Part shown: piece after piece, positions 35,756 to 42,728 of the stretch
How the letters are laid out: every line of letters starts with the position of its first letter
Numbering within the stretch: the stretch's first letter is position 1
Source: an uncultured Ferrovum sp.
Lineage (GTDB): Bacteria; Pseudomonadota; Gammaproteobacteria; Burkholderiales; Ferrovaceae
Length of the DNA: 42,728 nucleotides
Direction of reading: 5' to 3'
NCBI GenBank assembly: GCA_903863375.1
Contig: CAIPBT010000133.1
Coordinates: forward strand, 1 to 42,728
Notes under the pieces: model-generated
Databases searched by the model: none
What the model was told of the DNA's origin: nothing
The model's input: only the letters and a program-made list of their open reading frames with translations
Program-made: the position numbers and the translations under genes

Positions 35756-36124
35756 ATGTCCCGTCCGTTTTCCCGAATCGTCCCGTTGGCCGTCACCCTG
35801 TTGCTGGCGAGCACCGCCGCCTCCGCCCTGAGCCTTGCCGAGTATCAGCAGGGACGCAAGGACGCCGCCGTGCGCGAATCCCAGGATGCCTATCTGTTCG
35901 TGACCTTCCAGGGCATGCTCTGGTACGGCACGGCGCTGCGCGACGGCAAGCCCGACGCCACCCTGCTGTTCTGCACCAAGCCGGATGAAGTACCCGGCGA
36001 ACAGACGGTGGCCGACCTGATCCAGGCCGAAACTACCGCCATGAAGGGCGACGAGGCAAGCACGACGCCAATGGAGATGGTGATGCTGCGTGGGGCGCAA
36101 AAGCGCTTTCCCTGCAAGGGTTGA
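35756..36124 (+). CDS. Small exported protein, possibly Rap1a/Tai-like
   Basis: ATG 35756 (MSRPFSRIVPLAVTLLLAST, then ASA) gives a signal peptide, and GGAG lies upstream. The mature part of about 100 residues contains AYLFVTFQGMLWYGTALRDG, LLFCTKPDEVPGEQTVADLI and a terminal LRGAQKRFPCKG. Two cysteines separated by such a helix-rich stretch and an ending xxFPC resemble the Rap1a/Tai family of periplasmic immunity-type proteins. The resemblance is from memory and weak. The divergent neighbour is the beta-propeller gene. An in-frame ATG 35708 would add 16 residues ahead of the signal peptide and is less likely. Confidence 0.65.
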   Translation: MSRPFSRIVPLAVTLLLASTAASALSLAEYQQGRKDAAVRESQDAYLFVTFQGMLWYGTALRDGKPDATLLFCTKPDEVPGEQTVADLIQAETTAMKGDEASTTPMEMVMLRGAQKRFPCKG

Positions 36125-36250
36125 CGCTGACCGCGCCTGCCCGGGCGGCGGGTCGTCGCGGCAGGTCGTCGCGGCAGGTCGTTCCGGAGAGTCATGGCAG
36201 GAATGCGCGCGGTCAGCGGCGCGCGCTCGCCGGGCGCGGATGCCGTGCGA

Positions 36251-37015
36251 TCAGAGCAGGAAGCGGTTGCGCCCGCCGTCCACCGCCAGTTTCTGCCCGG
36301 TGATGTAGCGCGCATCGAGCGCCAGGAAGACCACGGCGCCCGCCAGATCTTCGAAGGTACCGATCCGCGCCAGCGGGATCGACGCCACGATCTTGTCGGC
36401 GCGGACCACATCGGTCCAGGTTTCCGGAAACGGCAGGGTTCCCACCTGCACGACGTTGCACCGCGTGTGCGGTGCCCAGTCATTGGCCAGGGCCAGCACC
36501 ATGGTCTCAAGCGCGCCCTTGGCGGTGGTGTAGCCGATGTGCCCGACCGGCGCACGCTCCACCGCGATATCCGAAATGGCCACCACCGACGACAGCAGCG
36601 GATAGCCGAGCGAAGCGCGTGGATCGGGATGCAGCGCGGCCAGGATGCGCGCATGCGCCACCACGTGTACCTCGAAGTCGTCGCGGAAGGCCTGCAGGTC
36701 GATGACCTTGCTGGGCTTGTATTGCGAGGCATTGCAGACCAGCACCGTCACGCCGAGCGTCGGCAGCCAGTCCGGCACCGGAAACCCGGACTCCAGGAAA
36801 TCAGCCTGCCACAGCCGCACCGAGCCGGGACGCCGGGCGGCCAGGCTGTCGCGCAACGCCTCGGCGGCCGCGACCGAGCGCGGCGAGTGATGGATCACCA
36901 CCGACATGCCGCGGGCGTGCAGCATGCGGCAGATGGCGGCACCGCCCCGACTGGCACCTCCCGTGACCAAGGCCCAGCCAGCGGTGGCAGACGATCGTTC
37001 TTCTGAAGCGCTCAT
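36251..37015 (-). CDS. Short-chain dehydrogenase of the pteridine reductase (FolM/PTR) type
   Basis: The 254-residue product is an SDR. Its nucleotide motif, TGGASRGGA, has Arg where classical SDRs have Gly, as in pteridine reductases and FolM. Further PTR-like features are VVIHHSPRS, LVCNASQYKPS, the Tyr-Lys pair in HIGYTTAKGALETMV and a C-terminal LARIGTFEDLAGAVVFLA, YITGQKLAVDGG. Such enzymes reduce dihydropterins or dihydrofolate-like substrates with NADPH. In a C1-metabolising cell a role in folate or methanopterin cofactor supply is plausible but inferred. ATG 37015 is chosen over ATG 37042 because the earlier residues are unrelated to the fold. Confidence 0.82.
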   Translation of the reverse strand: MSASEERSSATAGWALVTGGASRGGAAICRMLHARGMSVVIHHSPRSVAAAEALRDSLAARRPGSVRLWQADFLESGFPVPDWLPTLGVTVLVCNASQYKPSKVIDLQAFRDDFEVHVVAHARILAALHPDPRASLGYPLLSSVVAISDIAVERAPVGHIGYTTAKGALETMVLALANDWAPHTRCNVVQVGTLPFPETWTDVVRADKIVASIPLARIGTFEDLAGAVVFLALDARYITGQKLAVDGGRNRFLL

Positions 37016-37209
37016 GAAGATCCGCGACCGGACGGGTCGCACAAAAAAGTTAGGGGGGATCCGGGACGGAGATGCCGACCACGTCGACAGAAAGTGGCGG
37101 CAGATGGATTACCCCTGTCAGACTGTCTCCGACAGACGCAAGTTCCGGCGAATGCCGAACCGTCCGCCTGCTGTCCGGAACCGCTTTTCTACCATGGCAA
37201 CCGCGCATC

Positions 37210-38655
37210 ATGACCAACCCCCTGCTCGCCCGAATCCCCCAGGTGGAACGCCTGCTGACCCATGCCGACGCGCAGCCCTTGATCGCCCGGCATGGCCGCA
37301 CGGCGGTCACCGCCTCGGTGCGACAACGCCTGGCCACGCTGCGGACCGAGCTGACCGCCCCCGAGGCGGGCGAGCGGCAGCCACCGGAAGCTGAGACCCT
37401 GTTGCAGGACGTTGCGGCCAGCCTGGAAGCCGCGGCGCGCTCGCAGGTGCGCGCCATGCACAACCTGACCGGCACCGTGCTGCACACCAACCTGGGGCGG
37501 TCGCTGCTGCCGGAATCCGCCATGGCGGCCGTGATCCAGGCCATGCAGTCGCCGCTCAATCTCGAATACGACCTGGACGACGGTGGCCGCGGTGACCGCG
37601 ACGATCTGGTGTCCCCCTGGCTGCGTGAACTGACCGGTGCCGAGGATTGCACGGTGGTCAACAACAACGCCGCTGCGGTGCTGCTCACCCTGAACAGTCT
37701 GGCGCAACGCAAGCAGGTGGTGGTGTCGCGGGGCGAACTGGTCGAGATCGGCGGGGCCTTCCGCATTCCAGACATCATGGCCCGGGCAGGCGCCAAGCTG
37801 GTCGAGGTCGGCACCACCAACCGCACCCATCTGGCGGACTTCCGCAATGCCATCAATGGCCGCACCGCCATGCTGATGAAGGTGCACTGGAGCAATTACG
37901 CCATCAGCGGGTTTACGGCCGTGGTCCCCGAACCGGAGCTCGCTACCTTGGCCCACGGGCACAACCTGCCGTTTGTGGTCGATCTGGGCAGTGGCACCCT
38001 GACCGACCTGGCCGCCTTCGGCCTGCCGCACGAACCGACGGCGCAGGAAACCCTGGCGCACGGCGCCGATCTGGTGATGTTCAGCGGCGACAAGCTGCTG
38101 GGCGGACCGCAATGTGGCGTGATCGCCGGTCACCGGGATCTGGTGGCGCGGATCAAGAAAAACCCGCTCAAGCGCTGCCTGCGCGTGGGCAAGCTCACCA
38201 TGGCAGCCCTCGAAGCGGTGCTGCGCTTGTACCGTCACCCGGAAGCGCTGCGCGAGCAGGTCACCACGCTGCGATTGCTGACCCGGCCGCGCGCCGAGAT
38301 CCGTGCCCAGGCCCTGATCCTTCAGGATGCCGTGGCCACCCAGCTGGCACCGGATTTCACGGTCGACGTAGTGGACCTGATGGGACAGATCGGCAGTGGT
38401 GCGCTGCCCGTGGACCTGCTGCCCAGCGCCGGCCTACGCATCGCGCCGGTTGCCGCAGGCCGCGCGGGCGGCAGTGCCTTGAAGCGGCTGCAGGAGCGGC
38501 TGCGTCAGCTGCCGATGCCGGTGGTGGGCTATGTGCGCGACGGCGCGCTACACCTCGACCTGCGCTGCCTGCTGGATGCGGCAGCGCTGCTGCGCGACCT
38601 GCCGGGCTGGTCGGCCAAGCCGGGCCGGCAGGGCGCGTCCCTGCCGACCGACTGA
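37210..38655 (+). CDS. selA: L-seryl-tRNA(Sec) selenium transferase
   Basis: SelA converts seryl-tRNA(Sec) to selenocysteyl-tRNA(Sec). The 481-residue product has the family start MTNPLLARIPQVERLLTHAD, MHNLTGTVLHTNLGRSLLPE, TVVNNNAAAVLLTLN, EVGTTNRTHLADF and the PLP lysine in MFSGDKLLGGPQCGV, all typical of bacterial SelA. No selB, selC or selD is next to it. Its presence implies at least one selenoprotein elsewhere in the genome, since the formate dehydrogenase in this window uses cysteine. An in-frame extension to 37072 lacks conserved residues. Confidence 0.96.
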   Translation: MTNPLLARIPQVERLLTHADAQPLIARHGRTAVTASVRQRLATLRTELTAPEAGERQPPEAETLLQDVAASLEAAARSQVRAMHNLTGTVLHTNLGRSLLPESAMAAVIQAMQSPLNLEYDLDDGGRGDRDDLVSPWLRELTGAEDCTVVNNNAAAVLLTLNSLAQRKQVVVSRGELVEIGGAFRIPDIMARAGAKLVEVGTTNRTHLADFRNAINGRTAMLMKVHWSNYAISGFTAVVPEPELATLAHGHNLPFVVDLGSGTLTDLAAFGLPHEPTAQETLAHGADLVMFSGDKLLGGPQCGVIAGHRDLVARIKKNPLKRCLRVGKLTMAALEAVLRLYRHPEALREQVTTLRLLTRPRAEIRAQALILQDAVATQLAPDFTVDVVDLMGQIGSGALPVDLLPSAGLRIAPVAAGRAGGSALKRLQERLRQLPMPVVGYVRDGALHLDLRCLLDAAALLRDLPGWSAKPGRQGASLPTD

Positions 38656-38662
38656 TGCCAGG

Positions 38663-39436
38663 TCAGCCCAAGGCAGCCAGGAAGCCCTGATCCATCTGGG
38701 CGGTGACCAGCACGCTGGCCAGCTTGGGATCCTGTTCGAGCATCTGGGTCAGATTCGTGGGCGCTGCGGCCGTGCTGCTGCCGGAAGTCGCAGTGCCGGA
38801 GGCCGCGCTCCCGGACGTCCCGGTACCCGATGACCCAGTACCAGATGACCCAGTACCAGATGTTGCAGTGCCAGATATCGAATTTGCTGCTGCCGCGCTA
38901 GCGCTGGCCGAGGCCTGCTGGGCGAACAGCGCATTCAGCGCCGTGGTGAGCGGATCGGTGCCGGTGCTGTTCGATATCCCACCCGACAGCAAGGACTGCA
39001 ACAGGCTGGTGCTGTCGGTAGCCGAACTGGTGCCCGTCGCGCTGCCGAACAACGTTGCCCCGGAACTCTCCAGGCCGACCGCCTGCAACAACGGATCCTG
39101 ACTGGCCGACTGCACGGCGCCCAGCAATCCTGCACCCGACAGTCCCGCGCTCAGCAATGCCGAGGAAGGCAACCCTGCGGCGGTGTACATCCCGGCGGTG
39201 CCCGACGCAGACGTGGTGCCGCCGCTCAGCGACACCAGATCCTGCATCAGGGTGCCGCTGTCGACCGAACTGCTGGTGCCGGCCGAAGACTGACTCTGGA
39301 TTGCCGACAGCAGCTCGCTGCCGATGGCGGCCGTGGCTGACGATGCGGTGGATGTGCTATTTCCGCCGGCTGTGCCGAGCAGGCCAGACAGCACGGTCGG
39401 AGACAAGGAGGATGGAGGCAAAGAAGATATGGTCAT
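38663..39436 (-). CDS. Ser/Thr/Ala/Gly-rich protein of unknown function
   Basis: The 257-residue product is dominated by Ser, Thr, Ala and Gly, with recurring short hydrophobic stretches (SALLSAGLSGAGLLGAVQSA, LLQSLLSGGISN, PLTTALNALFAQQ). A low-complexity region near residues 190-225 repeats SGTGS units, mirrored in the DNA as a 15-bp tandem repeat around 38830-38865. The last 30 residues (NLTQMLEQDPKLASVLVTAQ and on) look ordered. There is no signal peptide, cysteine or charged core. It may be a surface or secreted protein exported without a signal sequence, but that is a guess. It converges on selA with 7 bp between the stop codons. Confidence 0.65.
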   Translation of the reverse strand: MTISSLPPSSLSPTVLSGLLGTAGGNSTSTASSATAAIGSELLSAIQSQSSAGTSSSVDSGTLMQDLVSLSGGTTSASGTAGMYTAAGLPSSALLSAGLSGAGLLGAVQSASQDPLLQAVGLESSGATLFGSATGTSSATDSTSLLQSLLSGGISNSTGTDPLTTALNALFAQQASASASAAAANSISGTATSGTGSSGTGSSGTGTSGSAASGTATSGSSTAAAPTNLTQMLEQDPKLASVLVTAQMDQGFLAALG

Positions 39437-39680
39437 GACAGCACTCGCGCAACCCAGTGGCAGGAAACTACCCGGTAAAGGAATAGCGTAGCGCTGCTCT
39501 GGTCACGATGGCAGGCATTTCCCGGGCGATTTCGGGTAAAAAGTAGTAATCGCTGCCGGGATCCGAATGGAAGGATGCCAATCGATCCACCGCCAGCAAG
39601 GCACGTTCTCCCGACTTGCCGGTCTGAAGGAGAGCGTGCTGTCACCAAGCCGCCCGTTTCCATCGAGGACACCCCGCCCC

Positions 39681-40175
39681 ATGAGCTCCAAGAAAGACAA
39701 GAACACCAGCATCGACATCGGCATTTCGGCCAACGAACGCAAGAAAATCGCGCAGGGTTTGTCTGCCCTGCTGGCCGACAGCTACACCCTGTACCTGACC
39801 ACCCACAACTTCCACTGGAACGTTACCGGTCCCGACTTCAACAGCCTGCACCAGATGTTCATGGCGCAGTACACCGAGCAGTGGGCAGCGCTTGACCTGA
39901 TTGCCGAACGCATCCGGGCACTCGGCCACCCGGCCCCCGGCACCTATCGCGAATTCAGCAAACTCACGTCGATCGACGAGGTGGAAGGCGTTCCCAAGGC
40001 CATGGACATGGTGCGTTTTCTGGTAGCAGCCCAGGAAGCCACCGCGCGGACCGCCCGCGATCTGTTTCCGCTCGCCAATGCCGCCAACGATCAGCCTACC
40101 GCCGACCTGCTGACGCAGCGGCTGAACGTGCATGAGAAAACCGCCTGGATGCTGCGCAGTCTGCTGGAGGGCTAA
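39681..40175 (+). CDS. dps: Dps-type DNA-binding ferritin
   Basis: Dps proteins form 12-subunit shells that oxidise and store iron and protect DNA. The 164-residue product contains the Dps ferroxidase motif ([20 protein letters not shown], then [13 protein letters not shown]), with the metal-binding His, Asp and Glu in place. A Lys-rich N-terminal tail ([16 protein letters not shown]) could contact DNA. ATG 39681 is preferred over upstream in-frame starts because the tail and fold begin there. It follows the divergent Ser/Thr-rich gene after 244 bp and probably has its own stress-regulated promoter. Confidence 0.94.
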   Translation: MSSKKDKNTSIDIGISANERKKIAQGLSALLADSYTLYLTTHNFHWNVTGPDFNSLHQMFMAQYTEQWAALDLIAERIRALGHPAPGTYREFSKLTSIDEVEGVPKAMDMVRFLVAAQEATARTARDLFPLANAANDQPTADLLTQRLNVHEKTAWMLRSLLEG

Positions 40176-40237
40176 GCCGCCCCGGCGGGTCGGCCCCGCC
40201 AGACCAGGGCCCGCCCCCCTCTCGACGGAACTGTTTC

Positions 40238-41101
40238 GTGCAACTCAATCTGTTTACCGACAGCCGCGATGTGGTGCTGCGCAACGATGCCGTGATCGCT
40301 GCCCGACGGCAGGATGTGGCCGCCCTGCAGTCGGCGATCACCGCGTTGTCGGCGGCGCTGCCCGGCGACCGCCTGCTGCCGGACCTCGCCGTCTTGCTCG
40401 CTGCCCTCACCCACCCGGTGGCGGGTGCGCTGGATGCCGGGCAGGGCAGGCAAGCGCTGCTGGAGCTGGAGACTCTTGCGCAGGCAGCTCGCCGCGTCCT
40501 GGGCAAGGAACAGCAGCCCTGGATGGCTGCCCGATGGATGACGCTCGCCCGCGCTGTGGCGCATCTGCCCTTCCAGGCGCATACCGCTGCCCTCCATCCG
40601 GCGGCGTTGCTGTTGCGCGGCGAGCACTGGGTAGAGGCACAACGCGCCATCGAGACCATCCCTTCCTGGCGCCGGCAACCACTGCCTTTGGCCTGGCACG
40701 TGCACTGTACCTACCGGCTGGAGGGCCTGGATGCCGCACTGCCCCTGCTGGCCGAGCTGGCCTGGATGGATCCGGACCTGACCGCCGAGGTCATTGCGAT
40801 CCTGCAGGACCCGGTGCTGACCCAGTCGGTGCGGGATTTCGAACAGGCGCTGGACGGAGACGCGGAGCCGACGGATCTCGGCTGGTGGCCCGCCTACCTG
40901 CTGATCGAGCTGCCGCAGTGCGCCGCCACCGTGCGCAGCGCGCAACCCGGTGCCGGCACGGCGGCGGAGCGTGCCCTGCGCACGGTGCTGGAGCTACAGG
41001 TGCTGGAGCGCCAAGGCCGCCAGAAGGAGCAGTTGGAAGCCCGGCGCATCTTGCGCGAACTGCACGCCGGATTGTTCGGGCATTACCTGCGCAAACGCTG
41101 A
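40238..41101 (+). CDS. Conserved-looking protein of unknown function
   Basis: GTG 40238 starts a 287-residue frame beginning MQLNLFTDSRDVVLRNDAVI. The rest is strongly helical with many Ala and Leu, suggestive of TPR-like helical repeats (for example ALLLRGEHWVEAQRAIETIP and YRLEGLDAALPLLAELAWM). No catalytic motif, signal peptide or membrane segment is visible. The frame has normal codon use and a clean stop, and it starts 62 bp after dps. I do not recognise the family. It may be a scaffold or adaptor protein. Confidence 0.7.
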   Translation: MQLNLFTDSRDVVLRNDAVIAARRQDVAALQSAITALSAALPGDRLLPDLAVLLAALTHPVAGALDAGQGRQALLELETLAQAARRVLGKEQQPWMAARWMTLARAVAHLPFQAHTAALHPAALLLRGEHWVEAQRAIETIPSWRRQPLPLAWHVHCTYRLEGLDAALPLLAELAWMDPDLTAEVIAILQDPVLTQSVRDFEQALDGDAEPTDLGWWPAYLLIELPQCAATVRSAQPGAGTAAERALRTVLELQVLERQGRQKEQLEARRILRELHAGLFGHYLRKR

Positions 41102-41125
41102 ACCCTGAAATTTAGGGCCGGGAAT

Positions 41126-41252
41126 CTGGAGCGGGCGACCTGGAGCCGGGGACCTGGGTCCGGCATCCTGGGTCCAGCATCCTGGAGCCGGTATCCTGGG
41201 TCCGGCATCCTGAAGACGGGAACCTGGCGCCGGGGGACCTGGGTCCGGCATC
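41126..41252. repeat. 14-bp tandem repeat (minisatellite), about nine copies
   Basis: Units of the type CTGGGTCCGGCATC repeat nine times with substitutions (starts at 41126, 41140, 41154, 41168, 41182, 41196, 41210, 41224 and 41239). The unit beginning at 41224 has one extra base. The CTGGGTCCGGCATC form occurs three times exactly. The array fills the whole gap between the 40238 gene and the convergent peptidase gene and reaches the peptidase stop codon. Since 14 is not a multiple of three, it is non-coding. Confidence 0.9.
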
Positions 41253-42237
41253 AAGCCGCGCTGGCAGCACCCGCCAGGTAGGCCAGGGCCGCATTCACCG
41301 TGACACGTTGCGCCGCGTTGCACTGCGCCGGGGTGGCGGACCGGCCGTCCGGATAGACCTCGGTGGTGGTCACAAATCGCGCATCCGTGAAACCACCACA
41401 TAAGCCCAACGACCGCTTGGCGTACTGGATCACGCCCTCCTGCTGCAGGGGGGTGCCGATCAGTCGTCCGTTGCCATCAGCTTCGGCAATCGGCGTGACC
41501 TGGCGCACTGCCTCGATCAGGGCGCGCTGGAATTCCGGTTCCGGCCGTTCCGCATCCGCCACCAGATAGAAGCCATCCGGAATGGCATGCCAGTCGAATG
41601 TTTTTCCGTCGCGGGCGGCCTTGGCCGGCCCAAACTCGCTGTTGTCGGTGTCGGTGGTCTCGTGCAGATCGATATGCACGTCCACCCGCGCGCCGTGGGA
41701 CTGGATGCAGGCCATCGCCTGCGCTGCCTCTGCCGCCGAACTGTCGGCGCGAAACTGCCGGTTGGGATCGAGGGCATTCGGATTCCAGCGGTTGATCGTC
41801 TCGTAGCCCCACGGGCAGATGCACGGCAGCACCAGCAGATTGACGGCCGGCACGTGCTGCGCGAAATCGTGCGCAATCCAGTCGAGTGCGCCCTGCACCC
41901 CGCTGGTTTCGTAGCCATGCACGCCTCCGGTCACCACCACGGTGGGCCGCCCCGCCCGCCAGTCCCGGCTGCGCACGCCATACAGCACATAGCTGCCCAG
42001 TCCAAGCGGGGCGTAATCGAGTCGACCGTATTCGAACAGCTCGGCCTGGGCTGGCAGGTTTGCCTTCAGCGGCGTCACCACCTCGTCCAGGTAGCTCCGC
42101 CTGACCTTCTGGCGGGATAGCCAGACGGCACGCTCGGCATCGCCCCAGGGCGTGCCAGGGGTGCCAATCGGATATACATCAGAGGGATTGGGGGAATGTG
42201 AGTCAGGCGGCACCCGAACGCTCCTGGAGGTGGTCAT
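41251..42237 (-). CDS. M14-family zinc carboxypeptidase
   Basis: The 328-residue product has the M14 zinc site: VTGGVHGYETSG supplies His and Glu, and VDVHIDLHETTDTDN the second His. The catalytic Glu lies in VTTTEVYPDG near the end, and NPNALDPNRQFRAD fits the substrate-binding Arg region. There is no signal peptide, so it is probably cytoplasmic. Relatives cleave C-terminal residues from peptides or act on acyl amino acids. The substrate here is unknown. ATG 42237 is the likely start, though no strong ribosome site precedes it. The stop is embedded in the edge of the 14-bp repeat array. Confidence 0.85.
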   Translation of the reverse strand: MTTSRSVRVPPDSHSPNPSDVYPIGTPGTPWGDAERAVWLSRQKVRRSYLDEVVTPLKANLPAQAELFEYGRLDYAPLGLGSYVLYGVRSRDWRAGRPTVVVTGGVHGYETSGVQGALDWIAHDFAQHVPAVNLLVLPCICPWGYETINRWNPNALDPNRQFRADSSAAEAAQAMACIQSHGARVDVHIDLHETTDTDNSEFGPAKAARDGKTFDWHAIPDGFYLVADAERPEPEFQRALIEAVRQVTPIAEADGNGRLIGTPLQQEGVIQYAKRSLGLCGGFTDARFVTTTEVYPDGRSATPAQCNAAQRVTVNAALAYLAGAASAA

Positions 42238-42352
42238 GCATCGGCAATTCCGCAGGGTATCCGAAATCTGCCGCCCTGAAACAGGGGGGCGCTGTAAGGA
42301 AGCCCGCGCCCATCCGACCCAATGGGGCATCCCCCGAGAAGGAACCCCTGCC

Positions 42353-42728
42353 ATGCACACGACGCCGTCCATCCACCGCCAACCCACTGCACGCAGCGTC
42401 ACGCTGTCGGCCGGGCCCATGCCAAGATCGACGGTGCCCTTGCTGGCGCTGTTGCTGCTGATATCGACCGTCGCCCAGGCCGCTCCGCCGTCCTGTGCCG
42501 GGGTCAGTGGATCCACGCTGCCGCTGGTGATCGAGCTGTTCACCTCGGAAGGTTGCAGCAGTTGCCCGCCGGCGGATGTCTGGGCCAGCCGCGCCAGCCA
42601 GGAAAAGGGCTTGGCCGGAACCATCCTGCTGGCCGAGCACGTCGATTACTGGGATGACCTGGGCTGGCCTGATCCCTACGCCCAGCATGCCTTCAGCACC
42701 CGCCAGCAGAACTACACCGCGGCACGAC
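42353..42728 (+). CDS. DUF1223 thioredoxin-like exported protein, 3' end missing
   Basis: The frame from ATG 42353 stays open to the window edge (125 codons). A signal peptide-like stretch (VPLLALLLLISTVAQA) precedes the DUF1223 signature ELFTSEGCSSCPPADVWASR, which contains the CxxC pair, then HVDYWDDLGWPDPYAQHAFS. DUF1223 proteins have a thioredoxin-like fold and are predicted periplasmic. AAGGA lies upstream of the ATG. An internal ATG 42419 would give a shorter signal peptide. It is divergent from the M14 gene. Confidence 0.9.
   Translation, partial: MHTTPSIHRQPTARSVTLSAGPMPRSTVPLLALLLLISTVAQAAPPSCAGVSGSTLPLVIELFTSEGCSSCPPADVWASRASQEKGLAGTILLAEHVDYWDDLGWPDPYAQHAFSTRQQNYTAAR

Noticed and set aside
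37016-37209. A selC tRNA near selA
   Set aside because: I saw no tRNA-like cloverleaf with a TCA anticodon here or in the other gaps around selA. A tRNA finder would settle it.
41126-41252. A CRISPR array
   Set aside because: The 14-bp units abut without spacers, so it is a simple tandem repeat.

Overview
The window looks like chromosomal DNA of a high-GC, Gram-negative methylotroph that uses the serine cycle, most likely a betaproteobacterium. The pointers are a DUF1631 protein, a betaproteobacterial-type GlyA, GlmS and RppH, and a complete serine-cycle cluster in the gene order known from Methylobacterium extorquens. A Methyloversatilis-like rhodocyclalean or Methylibium-like burkholderialean would fit. 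The exact genus cannot be read from the sequence alone.

Bases 1-3513 are an accessory region directly downstream of glmS. It holds four plus-strand genes, each broken by one or two point lesions (a DUF4304 protein, a HigB toxin, an exported protein and a small membrane protein), plus an intact HigA antitoxin. Exactly 24 bases beyond the glmS stop codon lies a TGT terminus followed by three tandem 20-bp sites that closely resemble the TnsB-binding sites of the Tn7 right end. I read this as the surviving right end of a Tn7-like transposon in the attTn7 site, with decayed cargo behind it and no tns genes left next to the end.

Bases 3514-8441 hold glmS and a DUF1631 gene, both on the minus strand. 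Bases 8442-19666 are a minus-strand serine-cycle cluster. In transcription order it reads glyA, sga, hprA, mtdA, fchA, mtkA, mtkB, ppc, mcl. The divergent plus-strand genes gck and fhs complete it. Together they take formate through formyl-, methenyl- and methylene-tetrahydrofolate to serine, then through hydroxypyruvate, glycerate and PEP to malyl-CoA, which is split into glyoxylate and acetyl-CoA. Enolase, malate dehydrogenase and glyoxylate regeneration are not in the window.

Bases 23529-25541 carry an exported protein, a PPP-type phosphatase and rppH. Bases 25662-32980 carry the NAD-dependent molybdenum formate dehydrogenase operon fdsGBA-fdhD-fdsD and a divergent LysR/ModE-like regulator. 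Assimilation of formate (fhs and the serine cycle) and its oxidation (Fds) therefore sit within about 24 kb. The rest (33072-42728) is a mixed set: a beta-hydroxyacid dehydrogenase, msrB, an exported beta-propeller protein, a small exported protein, a pteridine-reductase-like SDR, selA, a Ser/Thr/Ala/Gly-rich protein, dps, an unknown protein, a 14-bp minisatellite, an M14 peptidase and a DUF1223 gene cut by the window end.
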